From the NCBI RefSeq assembly GCF_018861735.1, contig NZ_JAHLEB010000038.1, forward strand, positions 1-48,566: a stretch of 48,566 nt of DNA. Reading direction: 5' to 3'. This DNA is from Clostridium lacusfryxellense (lineage in GTDB: Bacteria; Bacillota; Clostridia; Clostridiales; Clostridiaceae). Position 1 is the first letter of the stretch, and each line of letters begins with the position of its first letter. The translations under genes and the position numbers were made by a program. The notes beneath the pieces were generated by a model that had not been told where the DNA came from, made no database searches, and saw only the letters and a list, made by a program, of their open reading frames with translations. Shown here piece by piece: positions 1 through 8,042 of this stretch.

Positions 1-67
1 AATAATCTGCTTAGTAAAAAAGCAAATAACCACTAGATAATAATTAGTATTATAGTTATAATTTGAC

Positions 68-1402
68 TTAGGAATGCAGTTTCATAAAGCTATATTTTGA
101 CGCACTACACTCTATCAAAAGATTATTTTTATCAATTACTGCATTTTCACTTCCATTTTTAAAGAGCCAGTCTGGATTAATCCCAATATACTGATCAAAG
201 GGCAGGTTATCAAGAATTAAATAGTTTGTACATTCTTTCCCACTTCTACCTGCTCTCCCTGTTTGTTGCCAGAAAGATGCCCTCGTTCCGGGATATCCAA
301 CAAGTACTGTTGTGTCAATCTTTCCAATATCAATACCAAGTTCTAAAGCATTGGTAGATATAATGCCTCGCAAAACACCTGTAATCATTTTATTTTCAAT
401 TTCTTTACGTTCCAGAGGTGTATACCCTCCCCTATATCCAGATATTTTATCCGTTAATGATGCTCCAAAGAAACTCTCTGATTCTAATTTATCTCTTGAT
501 TCTTTTAATACTACTTCAACGTTTTTTCTTGATTTGGTGAATGCAATAAAACTATTATCATTTTCTACCAAATCAGGTATTAAATCAGCAGCAACTGAGG
601 TTGTCTGTACTTGACCATAATATTTTTTATCGGCCCCCATAATCTTTGGCGGTTGAACAAGCACATATTTTCTTTTCACTGCTGGCGAACCATCCTTATC
701 AATTTGAATGAATTTTTGCCCACATATATCTTCTACTAATTCAACAGGATTTGCTATAGTTGCTGAGCTGCATAGATATTGAGGTGATGAATTATAATAT
801 CTGCATACTCTCCCTAATCTTCGAAAAACATTTGCCACATGGGAACCAAATGCTCCTCTGTACGTATGCAGTTCATCAATTACCACATATTTCAGATTAG
901 AAAATATAAAATCAAATCCAAATTTACTGTGATTCGGTAAAAATGCAGCATTTATCATTTCAGGATTAGTTAAAATAATATTTGCACTTTTTCTGATTCT
1001 ACTTCTTTCATTTACAGGAGTATCTCCATCATATACACCTGCTGAAATTCTGTTTTCCCCGAAATATTCTAAATAAGGCATTATAGCACGATACTGATCG
1101 CTTGCTAATGCTTTTGTAGGGTATATAAAAATTGCTCTTGCAAGAGGATTCGATAAAATTTCTTGAAGAACCGGCAGCAAAAAGCTAAGTGTTTTTCCAC
1201 TAGCTGTAGATGTGGTTATTACAATATTATGACCTTCCATTGCTTTTTCAAACATCTCTGCCTGATGACAATATAGTTTTGTAATCCCATTTTTAGAAAG
1301 GTACCCACATAATTCCACCGAAAGCGTACTCGGAAAATCGACATTCTTTGCTTCTCTTTTCAAGATTGTTTTATTGTATATAATTAAATCATCTATATTC
1401 AT
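68..1402 (-). CDS. MrfA/YprA-like superfamily 2 helicase, C-terminally shortened
   Basis: ATP-dependent DNA helicase of the DEAD/DEAH superfamily 2, closest by eye to the MrfA/YprA (Hrq1-like) repair helicases. Visible motifs: motif I TSTASGKT (Lys about residue 70), motif II DELH, motif III SSATI, then the second RecA domain with NALELGIDIG and motif VI QQTGRAGRSG. Family members are usually about 750 residues and carry a C-terminal cysteine-containing DUF1998 domain. Here the frame stops at 444 residues, just after the second RecA domain, with the tail ASKYSFMKLHS. No continuation with helicase character is visible in positions 1-67. The ATPase core looks intact, but loss of the C-terminal domain suggests a truncated or decaying gene. 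It has its own start, ATG preceded by GGAGCAATATT, and no operon partner in the window. Confidence 0.75.
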   Translation of the reverse strand: MNIDDLIIYNKTILKREAKNVDFPSTLSVELCGYLSKNGITKLYCHQAEMFEKAMEGHNIVITTSTASGKTLSFLLPVLQEILSNPLARAIFIYPTKALASDQYRAIMPYLEYFGENRISAGVYDGDTPVNERSRIRKSANIILTNPEMINAAFLPNHSKFGFDFIFSNLKYVVIDELHTYRGAFGSHVANVFRRLGRVCRYYNSSPQYLCSSATIANPVELVEDICGQKFIQIDKDGSPAVKRKYVLVQPPKIMGADKKYYGQVQTTSVAADLIPDLVENDNSFIAFTKSRKNVEVVLKESRDKLESESFFGASLTDKISGYRGGYTPLERKEIENKMITGVLRGIISTNALELGIDIGKIDTTVLVGYPGTRASFWQQTGRAGRSGKECTNYLILDNLPFDQYIGINPDWLFKNGSENAVIDKNNLLIECSASKYSFMKLHS

Positions 1403-1482
1403 AATATTGCTCCTATTCTACTAAATTACTTATAATTATATACTAAAGTATAAATAATAACATCTTAGTTTTACAAGCAAAA

Positions 1483-1504
1483 ATGCACCCATTATTGGGT
1501 GCAT
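1483..1504 (-). terminator. Intrinsic terminator
   Basis: Perfect 9-bp stem (ATGCACCCA / TGGGTGCAT) with a 4-nt loop, followed on the minus strand by ATTTTTG. It lies just downstream of the aldo/keto reductase stub and closes that leftward transcript. Confidence 0.75.
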
Positions 1505-1540
1505 CTGAGTTATAACTAAACAATTTAAAACACTCAATTA

Positions 1541-1744
1541 TTATTCAAATAACGCTTTAACTTTTTTCAACTCCTCGCGTATTGGAATGCCTTGTGGACA
1601 ATGAGTCTCACATTTGCCACATTCTACGCAACTCGATGCCTTTTGCTTAGGTGCAAGAAAACGGTCATAATTCTCCTCTTTACCAAACATATGATAATTA
1701 TTATAAAAAGTGAAACATCCAGGGATATTAACACACTCCTCCAT
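1541..1744 (-). pseudogene. C-terminal stub of a 4Fe-4S aldo/keto reductase
   Basis: A 67-residue frame that matches only the tail of the ferredoxin-tailed aldo/keto reductases of anaerobes, which are about 370 residues long. The residues around VNIPGCFTFYNNYHMFG and the cluster motif CVECGKCETHCPQGIPIRE are typical of that tail: Cys-x2-Cys-x2-Cys-x3-Cys-Pro ligating a [4Fe-4S] cluster. The whole TIM barrel and the first half of the cluster domain are missing. An in-frame TAA sits immediately before the ATG, and larE sequence begins within 20 bases upstream, so the 5' part was deleted rather than frameshifted. A functional mini-ferredoxin is possible but unlikely with only four cysteines at the tail of a foreign fold. 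Confidence 0.6.
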
Positions 1745-1762
1745 TTATTCTTATTTTTAAAC

Positions 1763-2571
1763 TTAATTTTTTATTATAGTTTCATTGAAGCTCCCTACTC
1801 TATATCCTTGCAAGTCTAAAGTTACATATTTAAACCCACATTCTTTTATCTTTTCAGCAATAGTATCTAAAAGTTTTTCATCAAATAATTTACTCCTGTC
1901 ATTTTTACTTACTTCAATCCTTGCTAAGTCTCCATGGCATCTCACTCTAACAGCTCTAAACCCTATGCTCATCATATATTTTTCTGCATTTTCGATCTTC
2001 TCGAAATCTTCTATTTTTAATTCATTTCCATAAGGTATTCTTGTTAAAAGACATGCGTATGCTGGCTTATATCCCAAGTATTAAGTCCTAATTCTTTGGA
2101 AAAAGCTCTTATTTCTGCCTTAGTTACCTTGCATTCTAAAAGTGGACTCTTTATTTCTAATTCCTTTAATGCTTTAAGACCTGGTCTATAATCACTTATA
2201 TCATCAAAGTTAGTTCCATCTATTACATAGTTATAATCCTGATCCTTAGCAACAGCTAATATCATGCCAAACACTGCCGTTTTACAAAGATAACATCTAT
2301 CTTCTGGATTAAATTTAATTGAATCAATGATTGGAGCTTCTATAATCTCATGCTGTACTCCTAATTTTTTAGCTAGTTCCTTTGCTTCTACTATTTCCCA
2401 CTTTGGAATATATGGAGACATAATTGTTACTGCCTTTACATTGTCCCCAAGGGCCTCTTTTGCTACTCTAAGTAAAAAAGTACTATCTACTCCACCTGAA
2501 AATGCTAAGACTACTTTTCCTAATCCTTTAATATATTTAATTAATTCATTATACTTTTCATTGTTTATCAT
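1763..2571 (-). pseudogene. larE: larE, ATP-dependent sacrificial sulfur transferase, frameshifted
   Basis: LarE adenylates and thiolates the pyridinium precursor of the nickel-pincer cofactor of lactate racemase. The first frame (2044-2571) has the PP-loop SGGVDST and the cysteine-bearing DRCYLCK segment, ending NTWDISQHTHVF. The second frame (1763-2077) carries the family C-terminus: KPAYACLLTRIPYG, RVRCHGDLARIEV and LDLQGYRVGS. The expected join is NTWD-KPAYAC. The DNA reads GATATAAG where GATAAG would keep the frame, so two bases (AT, within 2069-2072) are extra. Together the pieces cover a full-length LarE of about 270 residues. Neither larA, larB nor larC is in the window. A sequencing error is possible, but gene decay fits the neighbouring stub. 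Confidence 0.85.
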
Positions 2572-2944
2572 TTATTTTTCCACCTCTCACCTAAATATAC
2601 TTTATATGATTACCATCATTATTCTACTTATCCCAAGGCAAAACGCCTGTCACTTCTGCCTCTTCATATCCGCCTATTTTATACGCTCATAATAACGCAA
2701 TGTATCCGAAGATTGAATGATACTTGTTATTTTAACCCTCTGTGGACTATGTAAAAAGTATAACACTTGGAGTCCACTCTAAGTCAAGTATTTTTTCACT
2801 TTAGTAAGCTGGCAATTGAATAACTGTACATACTTATTCTTTGGATGAGCAATTAAGCTTAACAGCGAGTGCGGCATTGGAACAGAATTTACAGTAATAC
2901 TTACAGAAAATTAAAGACTATGTTTTCGCATAGCCTTTTTTTAT
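2572..2944. other. Gene-free stretch with MerR-type promoter and a possible decayed plus-strand gene
   Basis: Apart from the MerR-type promoter, plus-strand positions about 2800-2930 hold short disconnected coding-like pieces: FSKLA, as at the start of a MerR helix-turn-helix, and DEQLSLTASAALEQN in another frame, broken by stops. A plus-oriented hairpin with a T-run follows. This would fit a ruined merR gene, but the similarity is too short to be sure. Confidence 0.25.
2757..2787 (-). promoter_or_regulatory. MerR-type promoter with 19-bp spacer and dyad operator
   Basis: On the minus strand a -35 TTGACT (2782-2787) and a -10 TATACT (2757-2762) are separated by 19 bp. Inside lies the near-perfect dyad ACTTAGAGT-GG-ACTCCAAGT (2765-2784). 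A 19-bp spacer with a dyad between the boxes is the hallmark of promoters that MerR-family activators twist into shape. It points leftward toward larE, about 185 bp away. No intact MerR gene is adjacent. Confidence 0.7.
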
Positions 2945-2946
2945 TT
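2915..2946 (+). terminator. Hairpin with T-run
   Basis: AGACTATG / CATAGCCT stem with one mismatch and a 6-nt loop, followed on the plus strand by at least seven T. The T-run overlaps the 3' end of the DUF2007-like gene on the other strand, so the hairpin may serve both directions. Confidence 0.55.
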
Positions 2947-3274
2947 ATTTAATTTGAATATCAATTATGTCTTTTGCATTATCAAGCAACTTAGAAGGTA
3001 CGTATATACTGATTTCACAATTACCTGGGAAACCATAAATGCCGTTAATTCCTGCGGTTTTTTTTAACGACGGTATATCAAAAGCATTTAGTTTTGATTC
3101 AATTAACTTTGCTTCAAAATCATCACTAACTGATATAAGAAAAGCCTCAGTGTCATATTCTTCTACTGAATCCACTTTTGTAGTTTCAAGCACTTCTACT
3201 AAATCACATCCACAGTCGCTACACTTTATAAATCCCGTGCGGTATTCACATTTACATTTTGGACACCATGACAT
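2945..3274 (-). CDS. Zinc-ribbon plus DUF2007-like small protein
   Basis: A 109-residue cytosolic protein. The N-terminus has a four-cysteine zinc ribbon: CPKCKCEY and CSDCGCDL, two CxxC pairs about 13 residues apart. The remainder, with FEAKLIESKLNAFDIPS and a Gly-rich turn before EISIYVPSKLLDNAKDII, resembles the DUF2007 putative signal-transducing fold, in which a ferredoxin-like module follows a zinc ribbon. The start follows GAGGAGATGTTATT. The gene stands alone between hairpins. Its function is not known; only the fold family is suggested. Confidence 0.6.
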   Translation of the reverse strand: MSWCPKCKCEYRTGFIKCSDCGCDLVEVLETTKVDSVEEYDTEAFLISVSDDFEAKLIESKLNAFDIPSLKKTAGINGIYGFPGNCEISIYVPSKLLDNAKDIIDIQIK

Positions 3275-3398
3275 AATAACATCTCCTCAAAATATTTTTA
3301 ATCTTTTAAATTCTATAATTACATATATTTTTATTATATTCTAATGTTTTTAAAATATCAATTTAAAACACTAATATTATACAGTAGCTAAAAACATA

Positions 3399-3432
3399 AA
3401 AAAGAATAACTAATTAGATAGTTATTCTTTTT
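3399..3432 (-). terminator. Perfect 14-bp hairpin terminator
   Basis: AAAAAGAATAACTA and its exact complement TAGTTATTCTTTTT flank a 6-nt loop. It sits 7 bases beyond the stop codon of the 21-residue ORF on the minus strand and has A/T tracts on both sides, so it can work in either direction. Confidence 0.8.
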
Positions 3433-3438
3433 GAATTG

Positions 3439-3504
3439 CTAAATAATATTGAGAAATTTAAGTATTATAATTACAACAACAATTCCACCAATTATTGATA
3501 ACAT
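3439..3504 (-). CDS. 21-residue hydrophobic microprotein
   Basis: A very short frame beginning MLSIIGGIVVVIIIL and ending KFLNII: one predicted transmembrane segment with a single Lys. It is supported by a good Shine-Dalgarno (AAAGGGAGTG, 8 bases before ATG) and by a perfect intrinsic terminator 7 bases after the stop codon, which together look like a complete small transcription unit. It is below the size normally annotated. Possible roles of such peptides include membrane-protein modulation or a type I toxin, but nothing here proves a function; no antisense RNA was identified. Confidence 0.5.
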   Translation of the reverse strand: MLSIIGGIVVVIIILKFLNII

Positions 3505-3607
3505 ATAATTCACACTCCCTTTATTCTAGTTTTAGCACCTATTTTAATTCTATCCTAACTATTTTCTAATTCCTATATGATTTAATTGTAAATTTAAAGC
3601 ATGACGC

Positions 3608-3648
3608 AAAAAGAACCTTCGGCATTTTCCTTCCTAAAGGTTCTTTTA
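3608..3648 (-). terminator. Intrinsic terminator after dus
   Basis: AAAAGAACCTT and AAGGTTCTTTT form an 11-bp stem around an 18-nt loop, with flanking T/A tracts. It lies directly downstream of the dus stop codon. Confidence 0.75.
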
Positions 3649-3673
3649 TTTTTATAATATATACTTAGCATTT

Positions 3674-4645
3674 TTAATGTTGATTATTAAATAATCCAGC
3701 CCCTTCTACGATTTCCTGTTCCATAAATAAACTTAAAACAGCTTCATTATACTCATTTAAATTTTGCGACTTTTTTATCCTTTTAGCATATTTTTTATTA
3801 TCTGAAAATATGTAAATCATATAGCCCCATAGTTCTTTCATTCTAAATATTGCATTTCTTTCTTCATCAAATATTTCTATATATTTATACAACATTTCAT
3901 CATGAAAATCTTTTAATACTTTTTTATCTATATTAGTATTATGGTTTATCTTATTCATCAACCCTGGATTAGCTATAATACCTCTTCCTAGCATAACTGT
4001 TTTAACTTCTGGAAAAGCTTTTATTAATTTATTATGATCATCGACAGTGAAAATATCCCCATTATAACATACTGGACTTATGCTTAAAGATAATGCATCT
4101 TTAAACACCTCTAAATTAGGTTTGTTTCCATAAAAATCTTTTTGTATTCTTGGATGAATAATTAATTCTTCTAAAGGATATTTATTGTAAATTTTTATTA
4201 GCTCATAAAATTCTTCTGGACTATCTTTTCCTATTCTAGTTTTTATAGAAATTTTCATATTATCTATCTTAAATATTTTATCTAAAAATATATCAAGCTC
4301 TTCCCTTTTGGCTAAAAATCCTGAGCCTTTATTTTTTGAAACAACCGTTCCAGCGGGACATCCTAAATTTAAATTTACCTCGTTATAACCTAATTGTTGT
4401 AATTTTCTAGCAGTAGTAATAAAACCTTCTGCATCGCTCGTAAGTATTTGTGGAACTATGTTCATACCTTTATTATTTTCAGGCAAAATATCTCTTAATT
4501 CTTTAGACTTAAGACTTCTACTTTTATTTGTAACAATAAAAGGTGTAAAGTATTTATCAATATTATTAAAAAACTTTTCATAAGAATTTCTATATACGTA
4601 TCCCGTAATTCCTTCCATGGGTGCTAAATAATATTTCATTCCCAT
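3674..4645 (-). CDS. dus: tRNA-dihydrouridine synthase
   Basis: FMN-dependent enzyme that reduces uridine to dihydrouridine in tRNA D-loops, in the cytosol. The TIM-barrel Dus signature is clear: LAPMEGITG near the N-terminus, then NLNLGCPAGTVVSKNKGSG with the catalytic Cys, IKTRIGKDSPEEF, ELIIHPRIQKDFYG, YNGDIF and VMLGRGIIANPGL (flavin phosphate site). Length 323 residues is normal. The ATG overlaps the radA stop codon by one base (TAATG), so the two genes are translationally coupled. Which of the D-loop positions is modified cannot be told from sequence alone. Confidence 0.9.
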   Translation of the reverse strand: MGMKYYLAPMEGITGYVYRNSYEKFFNNIDKYFTPFIVTNKSRSLKSKELRDILPENNKGMNIVPQILTSDAEGFITTARKLQQLGYNEVNLNLGCPAGTVVSKNKGSGFLAKREELDIFLDKIFKIDNMKISIKTRIGKDSPEEFYELIKIYNKYPLEELIIHPRIQKDFYGNKPNLEVFKDALSLSISPVCYNGDIFTVDDHNKLIKAFPEVKTVMLGRGIIANPGLMNKINHNTNIDKKVLKDFHDEMLYKYIEIFDEERNAIFRMKELWGYMIYIFSDNKKYAKRIKKSQNLNEYNEAVLSLFMEQEIVEGAGLFNNQH

Positions 4646-6024
4646 TATTTGAATTCCTTTTCAATAACATCTGTTAGTTTTTTACAAGGAATGATCTTTA
4701 TATTCTTAAATTTAATACCTGTTTTTAAACAATTCATAGGTATATATGCCTTTTTAAAACCCATTCTATCTACTTCTTTTAGCCTTTGCTCGAGCGATGG
4801 TACTTTTTTTAATTCACCAGTAAGGCCAAGTTCTCCTATAAAGACTGTATCAGTAGATATTCCATGGTTTAATGCGGAGGATGCAATACTCATCACTACA
4901 GCAAGATTTACTGATGTTTCAGTTAACTTAAGACCACCTGTTGCTTTTATAATAACATTCTTATCATAAAGCCCTATCCCTCCCCTTTCCTCAAGAATTG
5001 AGATAAGAGTCCCTAATTGTTCCTTCCTTGCGAAACACTCACTTAATCTACTTGGATAAGGAGTAAAAGATTTAGATACAAGACTCTCTACCTCTACAAC
5101 AATTGGTCTTGTACCGTCCTTTATAACGGCTAAAGCACTGCCCGGAACTAACTCTTCCCTTTTGGTCATAAAAAACTCCGACGGGTCAGTTATTTCTTCC
5201 ATTCCTATCTCTGACATACGAAATAGTCCACTTTCAGAAGTGTCACCATATCTGTTTTTTTTGCTAATTAAATGTTTCAGTTCTTCTCCATCTTCTCCTT
5301 CTATGTACAACACGGTGTCCACTAAATGTTCTAGTATTCGAGGCCCCGCCATCTCATCAGCCTTTGTCATTTGCCCAACGAGAAATACAGCTCTTGGTCT
5401 ATCCGGATTTTTTGCTTTATCCTTTAAAGCTGTAGCACATTCAATTACTTGAGTAGGCGATCCCGCTCTTGAACTTGAATATTCTTCTAAAGTAAATGTT
5501 TGAATGCTATCAAGTATTATTAAGTCTGCATCAACTGTTTCTATATGTTGTAATATCTCATCTAGCTTAGTATCAGAAACTACCCAAAAATTATCAGCTA
5601 GTTCTTTTACTGTACGGTCAGCTCTATTTTTAATTTGACTATTACTTTCCTCTCCAGATGCATATAAAATTTTAAATCCTTTTAAAGACAGAGCATTTGC
5701 GAGTTGCAGTAAAAGAGTTGACTTGCCCATTCCAGGAGGTGCTGAAATTATGCTTATACTATCTCTAACTATTCCGCCGCCCATAACTCTATCAAATTCT
5801 GAAACTCCTGTAACTATCCTATCGCTGTTAGATTGTACAACTGCTCTTAGTTTTGTTGGATTAGTTGTTATTACCATTCTACTTGATTTAGATTTAAGGT
5901 CGCTTGCCTTAACTATTTTTTCTTCATATGTATTCCAGGCACCACAATCGCTACACTTACCCATCCATTTTGGAGATTGTGACCCACAGTCTTTACAAAT
6001 ATAAACTTTTTTATCTTTAGCCAA
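4645..6024 (-). CDS. radA: DNA repair protein RadA
   Basis: RecA-like branch-migration ATPase (Sms) acting in recombinational repair. The order of domains is standard: four-Cys zinc finger (CKDCGSQSPKWMGKCSDCG, residues 10-28), RecA core with Walker A APPGMGKST near residue 95-103, Walker B LIILDSIQ, the RadA-specific KNRYG motif (KNRFG in many species), and the C-terminal Lon-protease-like domain with FIGELGLTGELK. 459 residues is the usual length. It starts ATG after GGAGTTGTATTTG and is followed by dus with a one-base overlap. In many clostridia radA sits near clpC and disA; that context is not visible here. Confidence 0.95.
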   Translation of the reverse strand: MAKDKKVYICKDCGSQSPKWMGKCSDCGAWNTYEEKIVKASDLKSKSSRMVITTNPTKLRAVVQSNSDRIVTGVSEFDRVMGGGIVRDSISIISAPPGMGKSTLLLQLANALSLKGFKILYASGEESNSQIKNRADRTVKELADNFWVVSDTKLDEILQHIETVDADLIILDSIQTFTLEEYSSSRAGSPTQVIECATALKDKAKNPDRPRAVFLVGQMTKADEMAGPRILEHLVDTVLYIEGEDGEELKHLISKKNRYGDTSESGLFRMSEIGMEEITDPSEFFMTKREELVPGSALAVIKDGTRPIVVEVESLVSKSFTPYPSRLSECFARKEQLGTLISILEERGGIGLYDKNVIIKATGGLKLTETSVNLAVVMSIASSALNHGISTDTVFIGELGLTGELKKVPSLEQRLKEVDRMGFKKAYIPMNCLKTGIKFKNIKIIPCKKLTDVIEKEFK

Positions 6025-6243
6025 TCAAATACAACTCCTTAGTTTTGCCGTTACTCTAAACGCAATAAAATAACTTTATTAATACAATTATATCAACAAA
6101 TCATTTTCACAGTCAACACATTGATATATATCATAGTATTGTCTTATTTAAAAGGTAATTAGCATATATTTTATTATATGTAGGTTGTTGTTGTCTAATA
6201 TTACCTATTTAAATCTATATAGAAGAGGAGGAGAGAAATTAAA

Positions 6244-6486
6244 ATGTGGAAAAGGAATAGTGAAAAATCAGATTTGAAAATAAAACCAATAAAAATAATA
6301 ATGATAATAGTATTAATATTAATGATAATTTTAGAAATATACCTCACTGTGACATTAGGAATATTGGGTCTATTTATAGGTTTAATAATTGCTTTTATTA
6401 TTTTAATGATACTATTAAATAGAAGCAAAAAGTCTAAACGTTCAAACGTAAATGCATTCCTCCAACATAAGAATAATGAAGAGTAA
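6244..6486 (+). CDS. Small two-helix membrane protein
   Basis: An 80-residue protein with a basic N-terminus (MWKRNSEKSDLKIKPIK), two hydrophobic segments (about residues 18-36 and 38-60) and a basic hydrophilic tail (NRSKKSKRSNVNAF). The ribosome-binding site GAGGAGGAG lies 11 bases before the ATG. Codon use and the strong SD favour this plus-strand frame over the overlapping minus-strand frame. I recognise no family. It lies just upstream of the amino-acid permease, but that gene has its own promoter, so a shared function is not implied. Confidence 0.6.
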   Translation: MWKRNSEKSDLKIKPIKIIMIIVLILMIILEIYLTVTLGILGLFIGLIIAFIILMILLNRSKKSKRSNVNAFLQHKNNEE

Positions 6487-6522
6487 TTTATAATTAATAA
6501 AGTGTTTCCTTTGACTTTATCC

Positions 6523-6552
6523 TTGTAAAGCAATGAATTGTAATGATATAAT
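6523..6552 (+). promoter_or_regulatory. Promoter of the amino-acid permease
   Basis: TTGTAA (6523-6528), 18-bp spacer and an extended -10, TGATATAAT (TATAAT at 6547-6552). Transcription would begin near 6559, inside the longest possible reading frame, which supports the permease start at 6596. Confidence 0.65.
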
Positions 6553-6595
6553 AAATTTGTTAAAAATTATAAATCGCGAAAGGAATGGTTTGATT

Positions 6596-7948
6596 ATGGA
6601 AACGAAATTAGAAAAAAAGTTTGGTCTTATTACTGCGATAGCAATGGTTGTCGGCATTGTAATAGGCAGTGGCGTTTTTTTTAAGGCAGAAAAAGTATTA
6701 ACTGCAACTGGCGGGAATCTTACACTAGGTATTTTGGCTTGGGTTATTGGTGGTATTATTATGATTTCTTGTGCCTATACTTTTGCTGTAATGGCAACTA
6801 AGTACGAGAAAGTAAATGGTATAGTAGATTATGCAGAAGCTACTATGGGCGAAAAATATGGTTATTATGTTGGCTGGTTTATGGCACTTATTTACTATCC
6901 AACATTGACGTCAGTTTTAGCATGGGTTTCAGCTAGATACACCTGCGTATTATTTGGATTTTCAATTACAGGTGGAGAGTGTATGACTATTGCCTGTCTA
7001 TATTTGATAGGTAGCTATGCAATAAACGCATTATCACCAGTTTTAGCTGGCAAATTTCAAGTTAGTACAACTATAATAAAACTAATTCCACTTATTTTAA
7101 TGGCTATAATTGGAACAATAGTGGGTATCAATAGTGGTATGACTATGATTAATTTCACAACAGTAGTAAAAAAAGTAAGTACTGCGAATGCATTATTTAC
7201 AGCAGTTGTTGCAACAGCTTTTGCATATGAGGGTTGGATTATTGCTACAAGTATTAATGCTGAATTAAAGAACGCAAAGAAAACGCTTCCACTTGCTCTA
7301 GTTGGTGGCACGTTTATAATTATGGCTGTTTATATTCTTTACTATATAGGACTAGCTGGAGCTGTAACAAATGAAGTTATGATGAAAGGTGGGGAAGCTG
7401 GAGCTAAACTGGCATTTCAAAAAATATTCTCCTCTGCTGGTGGCACTCTAATATTTGTATTTGTTATTATTTCTTGCCTCGGAACTTTAAACGGATTAAT
7501 GCTCGGATGTACTCGTGGTATTTATTCATTAGCAGCAAGGGGCTTTGGACCAAAACCAAATATATTTAAACAAATAGATAGCGAAACTAATATGCCAACA
7601 AATTCATCTATACTCGGACTACTTCTTTGTGCTATATGGTTATTATACTTCTATGGCGCTAACTTAACAAAACCTTGGTTTGGATTCTTTTGTTTCGATT
7701 CATCAGAATTACCTATAGTTACTATTTATGCATTATATATTCCTATTTTTATTATGATTATGAAAAAAGAGAAGGATTTAAACTCATCTAAAAGATTCAT
7801 AATGCCTATTGTTTCGTTAGCAGGATGCATATTTATGATAGTTGCCGCCTGTTTTTCCCATAAAATAGCAGTTGTTGGGTATCTAATTATTTTTACTATT
7901 ATAATGGCTATTGGGGCTTTGTTTTCAAATAAAGGAAATCTTACTTAA
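6596..7948 (+). CDS. APC-family amino-acid permease
   Basis: Inner-membrane amino-acid transporter of the APC superfamily, by eye nearest the SteT/LAT-type exchangers. It has about 12 hydrophobic helices. The first reads GLITAIAMVVGIVIGSGVFF with the helix-breaking GSG that binds the amino-acid backbone, and FAYEGWIIATSINAELKNAKKTLP matches the conserved segment after TM6. The start was set at METKLEKKFG because it has an SD (AAAGGAATGG) and because the longer frame runs through the promoter. Length 450 residues is normal. It is followed by a bidirectional terminator shared with hydF. The substrate cannot be fixed from sequence. Confidence 0.85.
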   Translation: METKLEKKFGLITAIAMVVGIVIGSGVFFKAEKVLTATGGNLTLGILAWVIGGIIMISCAYTFAVMATKYEKVNGIVDYAEATMGEKYGYYVGWFMALIYYPTLTSVLAWVSARYTCVLFGFSITGGECMTIACLYLIGSYAINALSPVLAGKFQVSTTIIKLIPLILMAIIGTIVGINSGMTMINFTTVVKKVSTANALFTAVVATAFAYEGWIIATSINAELKNAKKTLPLALVGGTFIIMAVYILYYIGLAGAVTNEVMMKGGEAGAKLAFQKIFSSAGGTLIFVFVIISCLGTLNGLMLGCTRGIYSLAARGFGPKPNIFKQIDSETNMPTNSSILGLLLCAIWLLYFYGANLTKPWFGFFCFDSSELPIVTIYALYIPIFIMIMKKEKDLNSSKRFIMPIVSLAGCIFMIVAACFSHKIAVVGYLIIFTIIMAIGALFSNKGNLT

Positions 7949-7995
7949 AATAGAATTGTCACTCTGATTCAACTAAATTAAAATCAAAGTATAAG

Positions 7996-8032
7996 AAAAC
8001 CCTTAACTAAAAATTAATTAGTCAAGGGTTTT
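7996..8032. terminator. Bidirectional terminator between permease and hydF
   Basis: AAAACCCTTAACTAA / TTAGTCAAGGGTTTT hairpin between convergent genes. It is one of six hairpins in the window built on the pattern AAAACCC...ACTAATT...GGGTTTT. Confidence 0.8.
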
Positions 8033-8042
8033 ACTTACTAAT

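Noticed and set aside
1-67. Continuation of the truncated helicase by frameshift
   Set aside because: One other frame is open here but encodes CIPKSNYNYNTNYYLVV-like text with no helicase similarity.
6201-6533. 110-residue minus-strand frame opposite the small membrane protein
   Set aside because: No SD, and the plus-strand frame has a near-perfect AGGAGG and membrane-protein character; the minus frame is its complement shadow.
6533-6595. Longer N-terminus for the amino-acid permease (MNCNDII...)
   Set aside because: It would overlap the -10 box, lacks an SD and is hydrophilic sequence absent from APC proteins; the start at 6596 has an SD.
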